64,000 nucleotides of DNA, taken from NCBI GenBank assembly GCA_944388145.1, contig CALXHQ010000010.1, positions 42,736 through 106,735 on the forward strand, given 5' to 3'. Numbering within the stretch: the stretch's first letter is position 1; each line of letters starts with the position of its first letter. This document shows positions 45,088-55,732 of this stretch, in pieces. The notes under the pieces are model-generated. The model made no database searches. It worked only from the letters and a program-made list of their open reading frames with translations, and was not told the DNA's origin. A program made the translations under genes and the position numbers. The stretch is from an uncultured Gemmiger sp. GTDB lineage: Bacteria; Bacillota; Clostridia; Oscillospirales; Ruminococcaceae.

Positions 45088-45816
45088 ATGAAAATTATCC
45101 GCGCCAAGGACTACAAGGATATGTCCCGCAAAGCCGCCAATATCATTTCTGCTCAGGTGATCATGAAACCCAACTGCGTGCTGGGTCTGGCCACCGGCGG
45201 CACCCCTGTGGGGACCTATCAGCAGTTGATCGACTGGTACAACAAAGGTGACTTGGACTTTTCCGAGGTAACCACCGTCAATTTGGACGAGTATCGCGGT
45301 CTGCCCAGGGACAATCCGGAAAGCTACTGGAGCTTTATGCACACCAACCTTTTTGACCATGTGAACATCAATCCCAGCCGCATCAACCTGCCCGACGGGA
45401 CCAATCTGGATGCGGACGCTGAGTGCGCCCGCTACGATCAGGTCATCCACGATGTGGGCGGCATTGACCTGCAGCTGCTGGGCATCGGTCACGACGGTCA
45501 CATCGGCTTTAATGAGCCGGGCGCCGCTTTTGAACTTGGCACTCACTGCGTGAACCTGACCCAAGAAACCATTGAGGCCAACAAACGCTTTTTTGACGGC
45601 AATGAGGATCTGGTTCCCAAACAGGCCTATACCATGGGCATTAAAACCATCATGCAGGCTCGCAAAGTCCTGATGGTTGCCAACGGCGCCGGCAAGGCAG
45701 AGATTATCAAGAAGGCATTCTTTGGCCCGGTGACACCGGAAGTTCCCGCCTCCATCCTGCAGATGCACCCTGATTTCACCCTGGTGGGCGATGCGGAAGC
45801 CCTGAGCCTGATCTGA
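45088..45816 (+). CDS. nagB: Glucosamine-6-phosphate deaminase
   Basis: A 242-residue enzyme converting glucosamine 6-phosphate to fructose 6-phosphate and ammonia. Motifs: GLATGGTPVGTYQQL (phosphate loop), VNLDEYRGLP with the catalytic Asp, LGIGHDGHIGFNEPG with the active-site His. Length is standard for the short Gram-positive form without the allosteric tail. ATG 45088 follows AAAGGAG at ten bases. Next gene nagA begins 29 bases after the stop: an amino-sugar catabolic operon. Confidence 0.97.
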   Translation: MKIIRAKDYKDMSRKAANIISAQVIMKPNCVLGLATGGTPVGTYQQLIDWYNKGDLDFSEVTTVNLDEYRGLPRDNPESYWSFMHTNLFDHVNINPSRINLPDGTNLDADAECARYDQVIHDVGGIDLQLLGIGHDGHIGFNEPGAAFELGTHCVNLTQETIEANKRFFDGNEDLVPKQAYTMGIKTIMQARKVLMVANGAGKAEIIKKAFFGPVTPEVPASILQMHPDFTLVGDAEALSLI

Positions 45817-45845
45817 ACCGGGCGCAGAAAGCGAGGTGGCGATTT

Positions 45846-46976
45846 ATGTTAATCAAAAATGCGACCATCTATACCCCGCAGCACACCTTTGCCCGGGGGG
45901 ACCTGCTGATTCGGGACGGACGCATCGTCTTTGGTGCTGAGCCATTGCCCGACGAGGAGGTGCTGGATGCAGAGGGGCTTTATGCCTTGCCCGGGTTGGT
46001 GGACATCCATTTTCACGGCGCTGTGGGCTATGATTTCTGTGATGCCAGCGAGGAGGCGATTCAGGCCCTTGCCGACTTTGAGGCCAGCAAGGGTGTGCTT
46101 GCCATCTGCCCTGCCACCATGACTTACAGCGAGGAGATCCTGGCCGGCATTATGGATGCCGCTGCCGCCCATAAAAACGGGAAAGGCGCCGACCTGGTGG
46201 GTATCAATCTGGAAGGGCCCTTTATCAGCCCGGACAAGATCGGCGCGCAAAACCCCAAATATCTGCATCCCGCCGATGTGGGTATGTTCCGCCGCCTGCA
46301 AAAGCGCTCAGGCGGACTGATCAAGCTGGTGGACCTGGCGCCCGAGGAGGATGGGGCACTGGATTTTATCGCCCAGTGCCATGGCGAAGTGCGCATTTCG
46401 ATTGCCCACACCTGCACCGACTATGATACCGCCAAACAGGCATTTGCAGCGGGTGCCTCCCACATGACCCATCTGTACAATGCCATGCCCGGCATCACCC
46501 ACCGCGCCCCCGGCCCGATGATTGCCGCGCTGGAGGATAAGGCCGAGGTGGAACTGATCACCGACGGCGTACACATTCATCCCGCGGTGGTACGGTTCAC
46601 CTTCCGTGTTTTTGGCGATGACCGGGTGATCCTGATCGCAGACAGTATGATGGCCTGTGGACTGCCGGACGGCCAATACAGCTTGGGCGGGCAGGCTGTG
46701 ACTGTGCGGGGACCACGCGCCACGCTGACCGAGCACCCTGGCGTAATTGCAGGCAGCGCCACCTGCCTGTACGACTGTATGCGCCGGGCCGTACTGGATA
46801 TGGGTGTTCCTTTGGAGAGTGCCGTGCGTGCCGCCAGCGAAAATCCGGCAAAAAGCATTGGCATTGACAGCGATTACGGTTCGCTGGCCGCCGGCCGTTA
46901 CGGCAATGTGATCCTGGCCGATCGGGAGCTGAACATTGTTAAAGTGATTCAGAAGGGCAAAGTCATCGCAGGCTGA
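45846..46976 (+). CDS. nagA: N-acetylglucosamine-6-phosphate deacetylase
   Basis: A 376-residue amidohydrolase giving glucosamine 6-phosphate and acetate. The metal loop is LVDIHFHGAVGYDF, then INLEGPFISPDKIGAQN (metal Glu), SIAHTCTDYDTA and SHMTHLYNAMPGITHRAPG (metal and substrate His), ELITDGVHIHP, and the catalytic Asp in ILIADSMMACGLPDG. Works directly before NagB in GlcNAc use. Separated by 29 bases from nagB with GAGGTGG upstream of ATG. Confidence 0.96.
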   Translation: MLIKNATIYTPQHTFARGDLLIRDGRIVFGAEPLPDEEVLDAEGLYALPGLVDIHFHGAVGYDFCDASEEAIQALADFEASKGVLAICPATMTYSEEILAGIMDAAAAHKNGKGADLVGINLEGPFISPDKIGAQNPKYLHPADVGMFRRLQKRSGGLIKLVDLAPEEDGALDFIAQCHGEVRISIAHTCTDYDTAKQAFAAGASHMTHLYNAMPGITHRAPGPMIAALEDKAEVELITDGVHIHPAVVRFTFRVFGDDRVILIADSMMACGLPDGQYSLGGQAVTVRGPRATLTEHPGVIAGSATCLYDCMRRAVLDMGVPLESAVRAASENPAKSIGIDSDYGSLAAGRYGNVILADRELNIVKVIQKGKVIAG

Positions 46977-47028
46977 AGCGTCACAACTGCGTCTTTTGAC
47001 AGTCAAGCCAAAAAAGTCTGCTTTACAC

Positions 47029-47057
47029 TTGCGATTTGCTGCCGATTCGTATATAAT
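47029..47057 (+). promoter_or_regulatory. Promoter of ireB
   Basis: TTGCGA and perfect TATAAT with a 17-base spacer. Confidence 0.6.
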
Positions 47058-47122
47058 AAAAGTTAAAGTACGATTGCACGGCAGCGGGACCCGGTTGCCG
47101 GCCATCAAAGGGGGTTATTGCC

Positions 47123-47374
47123 ATGGCCATTTCTGAGCCGACCGCAATTTTTTCTATTCGGGATGAAAAGGACGAGGAGATCAAAAAGGTCGTTCTTCAG
47201 GTGTACAGCGCTCTGGAGGAGAAGGGCTATAACCCCATCAACCAGCTTGTGGGTTACATCCTGTCGGAGGACCCCACCTATATCACCACCTATAAAAATG
47301 CCCGTGCACTGATCCGTCGGATTGACCGTGACGATTTGTTGCAGGCGTTGGTGCGTGACTACGTCCGGTCTTGA
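47123..47374 (+). CDS. ireB: IreB-family regulatory phosphoprotein (UPF0297)
   Basis: An 83-residue small helical protein: MAISEPTAIFSIRDEKDEEI, NPINQLVGYILSEDPTYITT and KNARALIRRIDRDDLLQALV are the conserved blocks of the family in the right order and length. In Enterococcus IreB is phosphorylated by the Ser/Thr kinase IreK and restrains cephalosporin resistance; in clostridia it usually lies near ruvX-type genes, which are not seen here. Own promoter and own terminator. ATG 47123 is used. Confidence 0.95.
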   Translation: MAISEPTAIFSIRDEKDEEIKKVVLQVYSALEEKGYNPINQLVGYILSEDPTYITTYKNARALIRRIDRDDLLQALVRDYVRS

Positions 47375-47398
47375 TCTTTTCCACAGAGAAACTGCAAA

Positions 47399-47436
47399 AC
47401 ACCAGGCATCGCAGCTGCGATGCCTGGTGTTTTTTG
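47399..47436 (+). terminator. Terminator of ireB
   Basis: ACACCAGGCATCGCA pairs perfectly with TGCGATGCCTGGTGT and is followed by TTTTT. Confidence 0.92.
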
Positions 47437-47571
47437 ATAAGCCGCAGATATAGCCGGCGCATTTTATTGCTGCGCCGCCGGGCAGGCGCATAGAAGGACA
47501 GATCCGCTCACAGAATAGTGGCAGGGCAGCAACTACAGCCGCCAAGTATCTGTACTTTAAGGAGGGCCTCC

Positions 47572-47739
47572 ATGACGAACTGCAGCAGTTCCCGCATCGA
47601 TATTTCCCTTTCCCCCGCCGGACCGTTGCCTCCGTTCCTGTTTGGCAGCGACGTCATCGCCATGGTCAACCGCCATCACCAGGAGGTAAAGGAGCTTTAC
47701 CGCAAGGCGCAGGCCGGACAGCTGCAGAGAAAGCGCTGA
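47572..47739 (+). CDS. Small protein of unknown function
   Basis: A 55-residue frame with AAGGAGG six bases before ATG. N-terminal half is Ser/Pro-rich, the C-terminal half is a charged amphipathic helix (VNRHHQEVKELYRKAQAGQL). Ends four bases before the convergent eno stop with no terminator between. Real translation is likely from the ribosome site; function unknown. Confidence 0.5.
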   Translation: MTNCSSSRIDISLSPAGPLPPFLFGSDVIAMVNRHHQEVKELYRKAQAGQLQRKR

Positions 47740-47742
47740 GCC

Positions 47743-49125
<1,383 letters not shown>

Positions 49126-49134
49126 CATACATTT

Positions 49135-49163
49135 ATCATACTCAGTATGCTGCCAAAAATCAA
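49135..49163 (-). promoter_or_regulatory. Promoter of eno
   Basis: Minus-strand TTGATT and TATGAT with a 17-base spacer. Confidence 0.6.
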
Positions 49164-49295
49164 GGGCTATGCGGATTTTTTGAATGTGGGCGATTTTTCC
49201 GGTGGGTGTAACATTACGGCCACCCTTCCGTCTTGAATGGTAACAGAAAAGCAGCCGGGGCTGCGGCACCCGGCTGCGGACAGGAGGCGATTGCA

Positions 49296-49757
49296 ATGAA
49301 ACGTGGACTTCAAATTACAGCGGGCATTGCACTGGCAGCAATTCTGGCAATCGGCGGCCGAACCGCCTGGCAGCGGGGATGTCCGCCCCGCCCGGCCCTG
49401 GCCTGGCTGCAGCGGCTGCAACCGGAGGAGGTGACGGAGATCGAGCTTGTCACCACGCCCCAGGCCCCGGAGGAATGCTGCCACCGGATGAGCACGGAGG
49501 AATCAGCCCGGGCGGTGCGGTTTCTCAACACAGCCCAAGGGCGCTGTCTGGCGCGCCCGGAGCCGGTTGCCGGTAGGGAAATCACTTTACATTTGACGAT
49601 GCAGGACGGCAGCCGCCACACGATCACAAATACCGGAAATGTTTACCTGTACATTGATGAAGCGTGCTACCTGCCCGGCTACAACTGGCTATCCTGCTGG
49701 GAGGAGCTGCCCGGCGCCGCCGGAGACGTCCCCCTGCCGGAGGATTTTGTCTACTGA
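49296..49757 (+). CDS. Membrane-anchored or secreted small protein
   Basis: A 153-residue protein. The first 21 residues (MKRGLQITAGIALAAILAIG) form a signal or anchor helix. The rest is a small mixed domain: EVTEIELVTTPQAPEE, a Cys pair in EECCH, REITLHLTMQDGSRHTITN and VYLYIDEACYLPGY, consistent with a beta-rich extracytoplasmic domain. AGGAGG lies eight bases before ATG 49296. Family not recognised. Shares a terminator with the convergent glycosyltransferase cluster. Confidence 0.72.
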   Translation: MKRGLQITAGIALAAILAIGGRTAWQRGCPPRPALAWLQRLQPEEVTEIELVTTPQAPEECCHRMSTEESARAVRFLNTAQGRCLARPEPVAGREITLHLTMQDGSRHTITNTGNVYLYIDEACYLPGYNWLSCWEELPGAAGDVPLPEDFVY

Positions 49758-49820
49758 ATGGATGGTGGTGTCATCGCCTTTTTCCCTTTTACCGGTCCTT
49801 GTTAGACGCGGATCCAACAC

Positions 49821-49900
49821 AAAAAACGGCAGAGCCCGCGGTGGGCTGCACAAGAGCCAAAGGTTCCGAAGCAGCCGCGCAACGTGCCCTGCCGTTTTTT
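49821..49900. terminator. Bidirectional terminator at end of glycosyltransferase cluster
   Basis: AAAAAACGGCAG pairs with CTGCCGTTTTTT across a 56-base insert containing smaller stems. Serves both converging units. Confidence 0.75.
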
Positions 49901-49906
49901 GGTTTG

Positions 49907-50965
49907 TCATTCCCGGCGGCGGCGTCCCAGGAACAGATAGTATCCCAGCCAGTCCATTTTGCCGTACAGCGGACTGCCGGTACGCTTGGACTCCGCCACC
50001 GCGAAGAGCCAGTGCAGGTTTTTCCACCAGACCGGCAGATAGTAGGGTGAATAGTTTTTCTCCGCACGCATGGTGCGCAGCAAATCCCGCAGCCAGGGAG
50101 TGCGCAGCGCCCGGGCTGCTTTGGCACGGCGCTGCTCCGGGGAAGCCGGGTCCCTGCGCAGAATGTCGGCAACCCCTTCCGCCAGCACTGTCAGCTCTGC
50201 CCGGTGCAGCGGCAGCAGATCCTCCGCCGGGGCGTGCAGTGCCCGGCCGGCAGCGTTCAACTTGGCAAAGTGCTGCGGCCAGATGTCGCAGTAATCGCTG
50301 TGATAGCGGGTGGACAGGCTGGTGCCGGTGGTGTCACAGTTATAAAACGTCAACGGCGCATCCACCAGGGCAAACTGCCATCCGGGTTGGCTTGCCTGCA
50401 GCTTTGCCATGTAATCCAGCACAAACTGCAGATCCTCCCCCAGGGTATAGGACTCGTCAAAGCGGAGCTGCGCCGCCAGATCCGCCCGATACAGCTTGTT
50501 CCAGGGCATGGCAATCAGGCAGTCCAGATACATTCGCACCATTGCCGAGGCTGGCTGTACCCGAGCGTCCGGGCTGGCGGGGGCCGGATCTGCCGGGTCG
50601 GTGGAGTACCGCCAAACAACAAAGCTGCCGGGGTGATCCCGCTGGGCGGCCAGAGCCGCGGCCAGGGCCCCGGGGCGCAGTGCGTCGTCCGCGTCGAGAA
50701 AGACAAGATACTCCGCATCGGCAACGGCCATCCCCGCATTGCGGGCACTGGAAACGCCGCCGTCCTCTTTATGCAGCACCCGCACCCGGGCATCGCGCCT
50801 GGCCCAGGCATCGCAGAGCCCGCCCGAGCGGTCGGGACTGCCGTCGTCCACCAGCACGCAGCAGACGCCGCCGGGCACCTGCTGGGTGAGGATGCTCTCA
50901 ACGCAGCGGTCAATGGTGGACTCGGCCCGATAGACCGGCACCACCACACAGATAGCGGGCCTCAT
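49907..50965 (-). CDS. GT2-family glycosyltransferase
   Basis: A 352-residue enzyme, last gene of the cluster. GT-A fold: CVVVPVYRAESTIDRCVESI, VLVDDGSPDRSG, NAGMAVADAEYLVFLDADD (metal-binding Asp-x-Asp) and PWNKLYRADL, with GEDLQFVLDY supplying the base. The C-terminus ends in an amphipathic basic stretch (LGYYLFLGRRRRE) likely to touch the membrane. Adds a sugar from a nucleotide donor; donor and acceptor unknown. Start overlaps the preceding gene stop by four bases. Confidence 0.92.
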   Translation of the reverse strand: MRPAICVVVPVYRAESTIDRCVESILTQQVPGGVCCVLVDDGSPDRSGGLCDAWARRDARVRVLHKEDGGVSSARNAGMAVADAEYLVFLDADDALRPGALAAALAAQRDHPGSFVVWRYSTDPADPAPASPDARVQPASAMVRMYLDCLIAMPWNKLYRADLAAQLRFDESYTLGEDLQFVLDYMAKLQASQPGWQFALVDAPLTFYNCDTTGTSLSTRYHSDYCDIWPQHFAKLNAAGRALHAPAEDLLPLHRAELTVLAEGVADILRRDPASPEQRRAKAARALRTPWLRDLLRTMRAEKNYSPYYLPVWWKNLHWLFAVAESKRTGSPLYGKMDWLGYYLFLGRRRRE

Positions 50966-52182
50966 ATCCGTTCCCCCAGGTCCGCCAGAATACGGACGAA
51001 ATTGTTGTAGTAATTTTCAATGGAGAACCGGCGGGCGTTTTCTGCGCCGGCGCGGCCCATCTCGGCGCGCAGTTCCGGGTGATCCCGCAGCATCTCGATG
51101 GCAAAAGCCAGCTGGGCAGGCACATCCCGGTTCAGATCCACCAGCACTGCCTGGCTGCCGGCCAGATATTCCGGCATACCGCCGCTGCGGGTGGCCAGCA
51201 CCGGGCGGCCGCAGGCCATGGCCTCGATGGCCACAAGGCCAGCCGCCTCCTGCACCAGGGTGGGCACACAGACCAGGTCTGCCAGGCGGTAATAGTCGGG
51301 CAGCGAACTGTTGTGGATAAAACCGGTAAAGCGGACCCGCTCTTCCAGTGTTTTGGCCACGGCTTCCAGCTTTTTCAAAAACGGGCTGGTTTGGGTACGG
51401 CCAAAAAAGGGGCTGCCCACAATAAGCAGCTTGATATGCGGATCCTCCAGAGAAGCGATGGCCTCCAGCAGTTTGTGAATGCCCTTGTCCGGTTCCAGCC
51501 GCCCGCAGAACAGTACCACAAAATCCTCCGGCGCAAACCCCAGCGAGGTTCGCAGAGCCATGTCCGGTTCGCCGGGGGTAAAGCGGTCGGTATCGATGCA
51601 GTTGGGCAGGATATAGGCGTTTTTTCGGTCCAGGGTGCTGGTTTTCAGGTATTCATCCCGGATAAACTCGCTCAGAGCCAGCACACCGCCGTAGATCTCG
51701 TCCATCTGGCGGCTGCACTGGGTCATGCCGTGAAGATGGGCCAGGCACCGTTTACGGCCGAACATCCGGCTGATGGCCGCACACTGGGTCAGGTTACCGC
51801 CCTCGGCAATGATCCAGTCCGGCGGCGGGAATTCCAACGCCAGCGACAGCTGCACCTTCTGGTACCAGGGGTCATAGGGTGCCGCAATGCCAAAGCACCG
51901 CTCGATAAAAGCCATGGGCCAATACCGCCGATGCCCGCGGGGACGGGCAATATACATCATTTTGGTATTCTGCAGGTCGGCCGCAGCTGCCCTGGCCTCC
52001 GGGTCCTGCACACTGGCACAGAGGATATCCAACTTGCCCTGGCGCTCGTTTTCCCGGATCAGATGGGTGAGCAGTGTCTCTACGGCGCCCCCCCGCACCG
52101 CGGGGACAGGCAGCGTGGAGGGCGGGATCAGCAGCACGCGGGGACGCTTTTGCTGTTTGTTGTCCGGCTTGACAAAAGGCAC
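50962..52182 (-). CDS. GT4-family glycosyltransferase
   Basis: A 406-residue GT-B enzyme. RVLLIPPSTLPVPAVRGGAV near the N-terminus is the acceptor-side loop, VVLFCGRLEPDKGIHKLLEA is the start of the donor domain, and QEAAGLVAIEAMACGRPVLA is the E-x7-E donor motif. GTG 52182 is the start: GGAGG lies seven bases upstream and no ATG is near. Retaining transferase; its sugar is unknown. Four-base overlap with the next gene. Confidence 0.93.
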   Translation of the reverse strand: MPFVKPDNKQQKRPRVLLIPPSTLPVPAVRGGAVETLLTHLIRENERQGKLDILCASVQDPEARAAAADLQNTKMMYIARPRGHRRYWPMAFIERCFGIAAPYDPWYQKVQLSLALEFPPPDWIIAEGGNLTQCAAISRMFGRKRCLAHLHGMTQCSRQMDEIYGGVLALSEFIRDEYLKTSTLDRKNAYILPNCIDTDRFTPGEPDMALRTSLGFAPEDFVVLFCGRLEPDKGIHKLLEAIASLEDPHIKLLIVGSPFFGRTQTSPFLKKLEAVAKTLEERVRFTGFIHNSSLPDYYRLADLVCVPTLVQEAAGLVAIEAMACGRPVLATRSGGMPEYLAGSQAVLVDLNRDVPAQLAFAIEMLRDHPELRAEMGRAGAENARRFSIENYYNNFVRILADLGERI

Positions 52183-52256
52183 GGCCGGGCCTCCTTACTC
52201 TCTTGCTGAGATTGTTGCACAGGGATGGAAGACTGCCATCTCTGCGTTCAAGAATG

Positions 52257-52290
52257 CCGCCCGCTTTGGAGCACAAAGGCGGGCGGCAGA
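52257..52290 (-). terminator. Hairpin between two glycosyltransferase genes
   Basis: GCCGCCCGC pairs with GCGGGCGGC around a 14-base loop, shortly after the stop at 52307. No T-run, so it may slow rather than stop transcription. Confidence 0.45.
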
Positions 52291-52306
52291 GGGGTTCAGG
52301 CTGAAC

Positions 52307-53287
52307 TCATTTTTTCATGGGGCAAAGGCTTTCGGCAGGCATCATCGACCAGCGGGCTGCCGAGAGCTTCTCGGTCATTTTCAGCTGCTTGCAGTTGGGC
52401 AGGTAGCTGATCAGCCCCTGCATCAAAAACTGCTCCTTAGAGATGGCCTTGACCAGCTTGGGTTCCGGATTCTGGCGCACCTTGGCGCACAAAAACAGAT
52501 ACCGCCGCCAGCAGGCTGCATAGGCATTGTCGATGACGCTGCGCTCGGCACCATTTTCCACATAGAAGCGGTAACGGTCAGCCAGACCATCCACCGCATC
52601 GAAGGCTTCCGGCTTGATGTTGGTGCGGCAGATGCTGCCGCCGCGCAGCCGGTAGCAGTAGAGCGGTTCGTCCAGGCAAACCACCTTGTCACACCGCCAA
52701 AACAGGCGGTGCGCCACAAAGTCATCCTCATGCAGGCGGCCCTCCGGATAATGGAGCAGCTTCCACACTTCGGCGCGATAGAGTTTGTTCCAGGCCACAG
52801 TATAGTATGTGCCATTGGGCGCATAGAAACGGTTGAGCAGCTCCTTACCCGAAAAGACACCCGTCTCGCCGGGCATGGTGTAGGCTGGGGGATCGGCACT
52901 GGTGCCGTCCTCGTGCACATCCTCCACCGCACAGATGGACATATAAGCGTCATGCTTTTCGCAGGCATCGAACAGAGTTTGCAGATAGGCCGGGCGAAGG
53001 ATGTCGTCCGAGTCCACAAACGCGTAATAGCGGCCCTGCGCAGCGTCAATCCCCGCATTGCGGGCAGCAGACAGGCCCTGATTTTCCTGATGGATCACAC
53101 GGATGCGCTTATCCTGTGCCGCCATCTGGTCGCACAACTCACCGCAGCCGTCGGTGGCACCGTCGTCCACCAGAATAACCTCAAACGGCTGGTCAAATTT
53201 CTGGTTCAGGATACTGTGGATGCACTCTTCCAGCCAGGGCTTTGTGTTGTAGATTGGCACGATCACACTGACGCAGGCGCGTTCCAT
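52307..53287 (-). CDS. GT2-family glycosyltransferase
   Basis: A 326-residue GT-A enzyme: VSVIVPIYNTKPWLEECIHS, EVILVDDGATDGCGELCDQM, LSAARNAGIDAAQGRYYAFV with DSDD, then WNKLYRAEVWKLLHYPEGRL and HEDDFVAHRLFW. Domain order and length match small cell-surface polysaccharide transferases. ATG 53287 is used because AAGGGG lies eight bases before it; 17 extra in-frame codons upstream have no ribosome site. Confidence 0.92.
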   Translation of the reverse strand: MERACVSVIVPIYNTKPWLEECIHSILNQKFDQPFEVILVDDGATDGCGELCDQMAAQDKRIRVIHQENQGLSAARNAGIDAAQGRYYAFVDSDDILRPAYLQTLFDACEKHDAYMSICAVEDVHEDGTSADPPAYTMPGETGVFSGKELLNRFYAPNGTYYTVAWNKLYRAEVWKLLHYPEGRLHEDDFVAHRLFWRCDKVVCLDEPLYCYRLRGGSICRTNIKPEAFDAVDGLADRYRFYVENGAERSVIDNAYAACWRRYLFLCAKVRQNPEPKLVKAISKEQFLMQGLISYLPNCKQLKMTEKLSAARWSMMPAESLCPMKK

Positions 53288-53399
53288 AAATTTAACCCCT
53301 TCCAACGGTGCAATAACCTCCTCCATCATCTTCCCCACGGCAGTTAGTCCGGTTGTTCCGGGCCGCAGGCAACCTGCCCGGCGGGGTTTCCTTCTTCCT

Positions 53400-54422
53400 T
53401 CACAAAAAGCGGCCTTTTAACATGGTATAGGCCGCCAGCCATCCCGGTGCGTGCAGCGCCACACCCAGCCGATAGGGCAGCGCCAGCAGCGGATGGGCAT
53501 CCCTGCGCAGCTGCTGCCGCAAAGCTGCGCGGGCCTGCGGCTGGGCAAGGATGCGGGCAAACAGCGCCCGCCGCTGCCGGAAAGGCATCTTTCCCCTGCA
53601 GCCAGTAAGCAGCCCGTACTGGTTCAGAGCCGCACGCAGGCGGCTTTTTGCCAGATACGGTGCCGGGTCATACCCCCAGCGCCGCAGCATGGTCTCCAGT
53701 GCCGGGGCAGTGACCTGCTCGGCATCCAGCAGGTCCCCCCGCAGCTGCCGGGACAAGGACCCACTTTGACCATCATATTGGTAATAGTATACACCAGACA
53801 CGCAGAAAATGGAAATGGTATTTTGTAAAAAAACTGTGTTGAACAGGACATCCTCGTTAATTTTCAGGGATACATCAAAGTGAAGCCCTGTTTGGCGCAG
53901 GGTTGCGGCGCAAAACAGTTTGGGGTACGGCGCAGCAAAATACCCGCTTTCAAACAGCAGCGGGTCCATGGCCGGGCCCAAGTCGGCCGGCGTCGGATAA
54001 AATCCCGGCGGCAGCGGACAGGGTACCGGGCCGCTCTGGCGGGTCATACCGAACAGGATCAGCTGCGGGCGGGCAGCAAACGCCGCGGGCAGCGCCTGCC
54101 ACAAGCCGGGCAGCAGGGCGTCATCCGCATCCACAAAGAGGATCCACTCCCCCGCCGCCGCATCGATCCCCGCATTGCGGGCGGCGGATGCCCCACCGTT
54201 GGGCTGGTGAATGACCCGGATGCGCCTGTCCCCGGCTGCCAGTGCATCACACAAAGCCGGGGTATTGTCGGTGGAGCCGTCGTTCACCAGGATCACTTCC
54301 AGATTGTCAGGCGCACCGGCCAGCAGGCTGTCCACCGCGCGCCGCAGCGTGGCCGCCGCATTGTAGCAGGGCAGGATCGCCGTAACCGGCGGCAGGCCGG
54401 CCGCCGCAGAGAGGTCAGGCAT
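53400..54422 (-). CDS. GT2-family glycosyltransferase
   Basis: A 340-residue GT-A enzyme: VTAILPCYNAAATLRRAVDS, EVILVNDGSTDNTPALCDAL, GASAARNAGIDAAAGEWILF followed by VDADDAL, and INEDVLFNTVFLQ. C-terminal GVALHAPGWLAAYTMLKG is a hydrophobic amphipathic tail. ATG 54422 overlaps the stop of the preceding gene by eight bases with GGGGGAGG four bases upstream, so they are coupled. Confidence 0.92.
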   Translation of the reverse strand: MPDLSAAAGLPPVTAILPCYNAAATLRRAVDSLLAGAPDNLEVILVNDGSTDNTPALCDALAAGDRRIRVIHQPNGGASAARNAGIDAAAGEWILFVDADDALLPGLWQALPAAFAARPQLILFGMTRQSGPVPCPLPPGFYPTPADLGPAMDPLLFESGYFAAPYPKLFCAATLRQTGLHFDVSLKINEDVLFNTVFLQNTISIFCVSGVYYYQYDGQSGSLSRQLRGDLLDAEQVTAPALETMLRRWGYDPAPYLAKSRLRAALNQYGLLTGCRGKMPFRQRRALFARILAQPQARAALRQQLRRDAHPLLALPYRLGVALHAPGWLAAYTMLKGRFL

Positions 54423-55698
54423 CGGGCCTCCCCCTTTCTTCTGCCAGCACCTGGGCATAAATTTCCCGCATCCGGGCGGCATTGGCCGCGGGGTTGTGGG
54501 TACCGCGGGCCAGGGCGCAGCCCGCCTGGCCTAGCGCCGCACCGTGATCGGGTTGATCCAACACCCGGCAGAGAGCCTCGGCCAGCGCTTTGGCATCGCC
54601 GGGCGGGTCGTAAAGCACCGCCCCCGCACCGCCGCCGGTGACATCCGGAATGCCGCCCGCACGGCTGGCCACACAGGGCAGGCCCAGCAACATGGCCTCG
54701 CCCAGGCTATTGGGGCTGTTTTCGCTGAAGGAGGGCAGCAGGAACAGGTCGGCGTCCAGATAAGCCTGCCGCATCGCATCTGCCTGCAGCGGACCAGTGT
54801 ACTGCACATGACCGGTCAGCCCGTTTTGGGCAATCAGCTTTTTGCACCAGGCTTGGTAAGGGAACATCCAATCAATCACCGGGCGCAGCAGCGGTCCCTT
54901 GTCCAGCGGCGGCCAGCCGGCCACCCGCAATACCGCGCCCGGCCAACGGCTTAGAATGGCGGGCAGCGCCTGCAGCACCGTGTGCAGGTTTTTCAACGGG
55001 TAATTGCCCTGGCTCATCAGCAAAACCGGCGCCTGGCCAAATTCCCGTGCACGCCAGCTGCCGGCCGATTGCCAAAAGGCCGGGCGCAGCGTCTCGTTGC
55101 AGGGATAGTAGCGGGCGTGGGGCGCCATGGCCGCCACCGCCCGCCGGTCAAAGTTGGTGCGGCCGGTGACATACTGCGCCCGGGCAAGCACTGCCTCCTC
55201 GCCTTGGGCCAGCGCATTGAAATTGGCCTGCATCTGGTCCAGCAGCTGGCCGGGCACCACCCGATTGATGGCACGCTGGACAAAATTGGAGCGCAGATAA
55301 GGTTTTGGCACACCATCGCACAGGTGAACACTGCAGTCCCCCATCACCCCCTGGATGCCCACCAGCACCGGCAGGTGCAGCGCCTGTGCCGCCTGCTGCA
55401 TGGCAGCGGCGGCGGCATACTCGGTCCCCCAGATATGCACAAGGTCCGGTTTTTTCCGCTTCAGCAGCGTCCCAAAGCCGGCGGTGTCCGGCAGCAGCAC
55501 AAAGCGCACGCCGTCCCGTGTCCCCTCCGTCGGGGCAGAGACGCGGCTGTCCAGGCTGACCACCGTCAGGTGCAACTGCGGGGCCAGTGCCAAGAGCATG
55601 CCGGTCAGCCAGCCGCCCCCCACCTGATCCGCCGCAAGGCCCACAGCAGCGGCGGCCTCAGGCAGCGTAACGCTGACCAGCCAGAGAATTTCGGGCAT
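54415..55698 (-). CDS. GT4-family glycosyltransferase
   Basis: A 427-residue GT-B enzyme. MPEILWLVSVTLPEAAAAVG opens the acceptor domain; PDLVHIWGTEYAAA and LLMSQGNYPLKNLHTVLQAL follow; the donor motif is FSENSPNSLGEAMLLGLPCV, then ASRAGGIPDV. LVHIWGTEY is the pattern of a subset of capsule/O-antigen transferases. ATG 55698 has AAGGAGG six bases upstream; 38 upstream in-frame codons are rejected. Confidence 0.92.
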   Translation of the reverse strand: MPEILWLVSVTLPEAAAAVGLAADQVGGGWLTGMLLALAPQLHLTVVSLDSRVSAPTEGTRDGVRFVLLPDTAGFGTLLKRKKPDLVHIWGTEYAAAAAMQQAAQALHLPVLVGIQGVMGDCSVHLCDGVPKPYLRSNFVQRAINRVVPGQLLDQMQANFNALAQGEEAVLARAQYVTGRTNFDRRAVAAMAPHARYYPCNETLRPAFWQSAGSWRAREFGQAPVLLMSQGNYPLKNLHTVLQALPAILSRWPGAVLRVAGWPPLDKGPLLRPVIDWMFPYQAWCKKLIAQNGLTGHVQYTGPLQADAMRQAYLDADLFLLPSFSENSPNSLGEAMLLGLPCVASRAGGIPDVTGGGAGAVLYDPPGDAKALAEALCRVLDQPDHGAALGQAGCALARGTHNPAANAARMREIYAQVLAEERGRPDA

Positions 55699-55732
55699 TT
55701 GCAACCTCCTTTGCAGCAAGATGGATGAACGT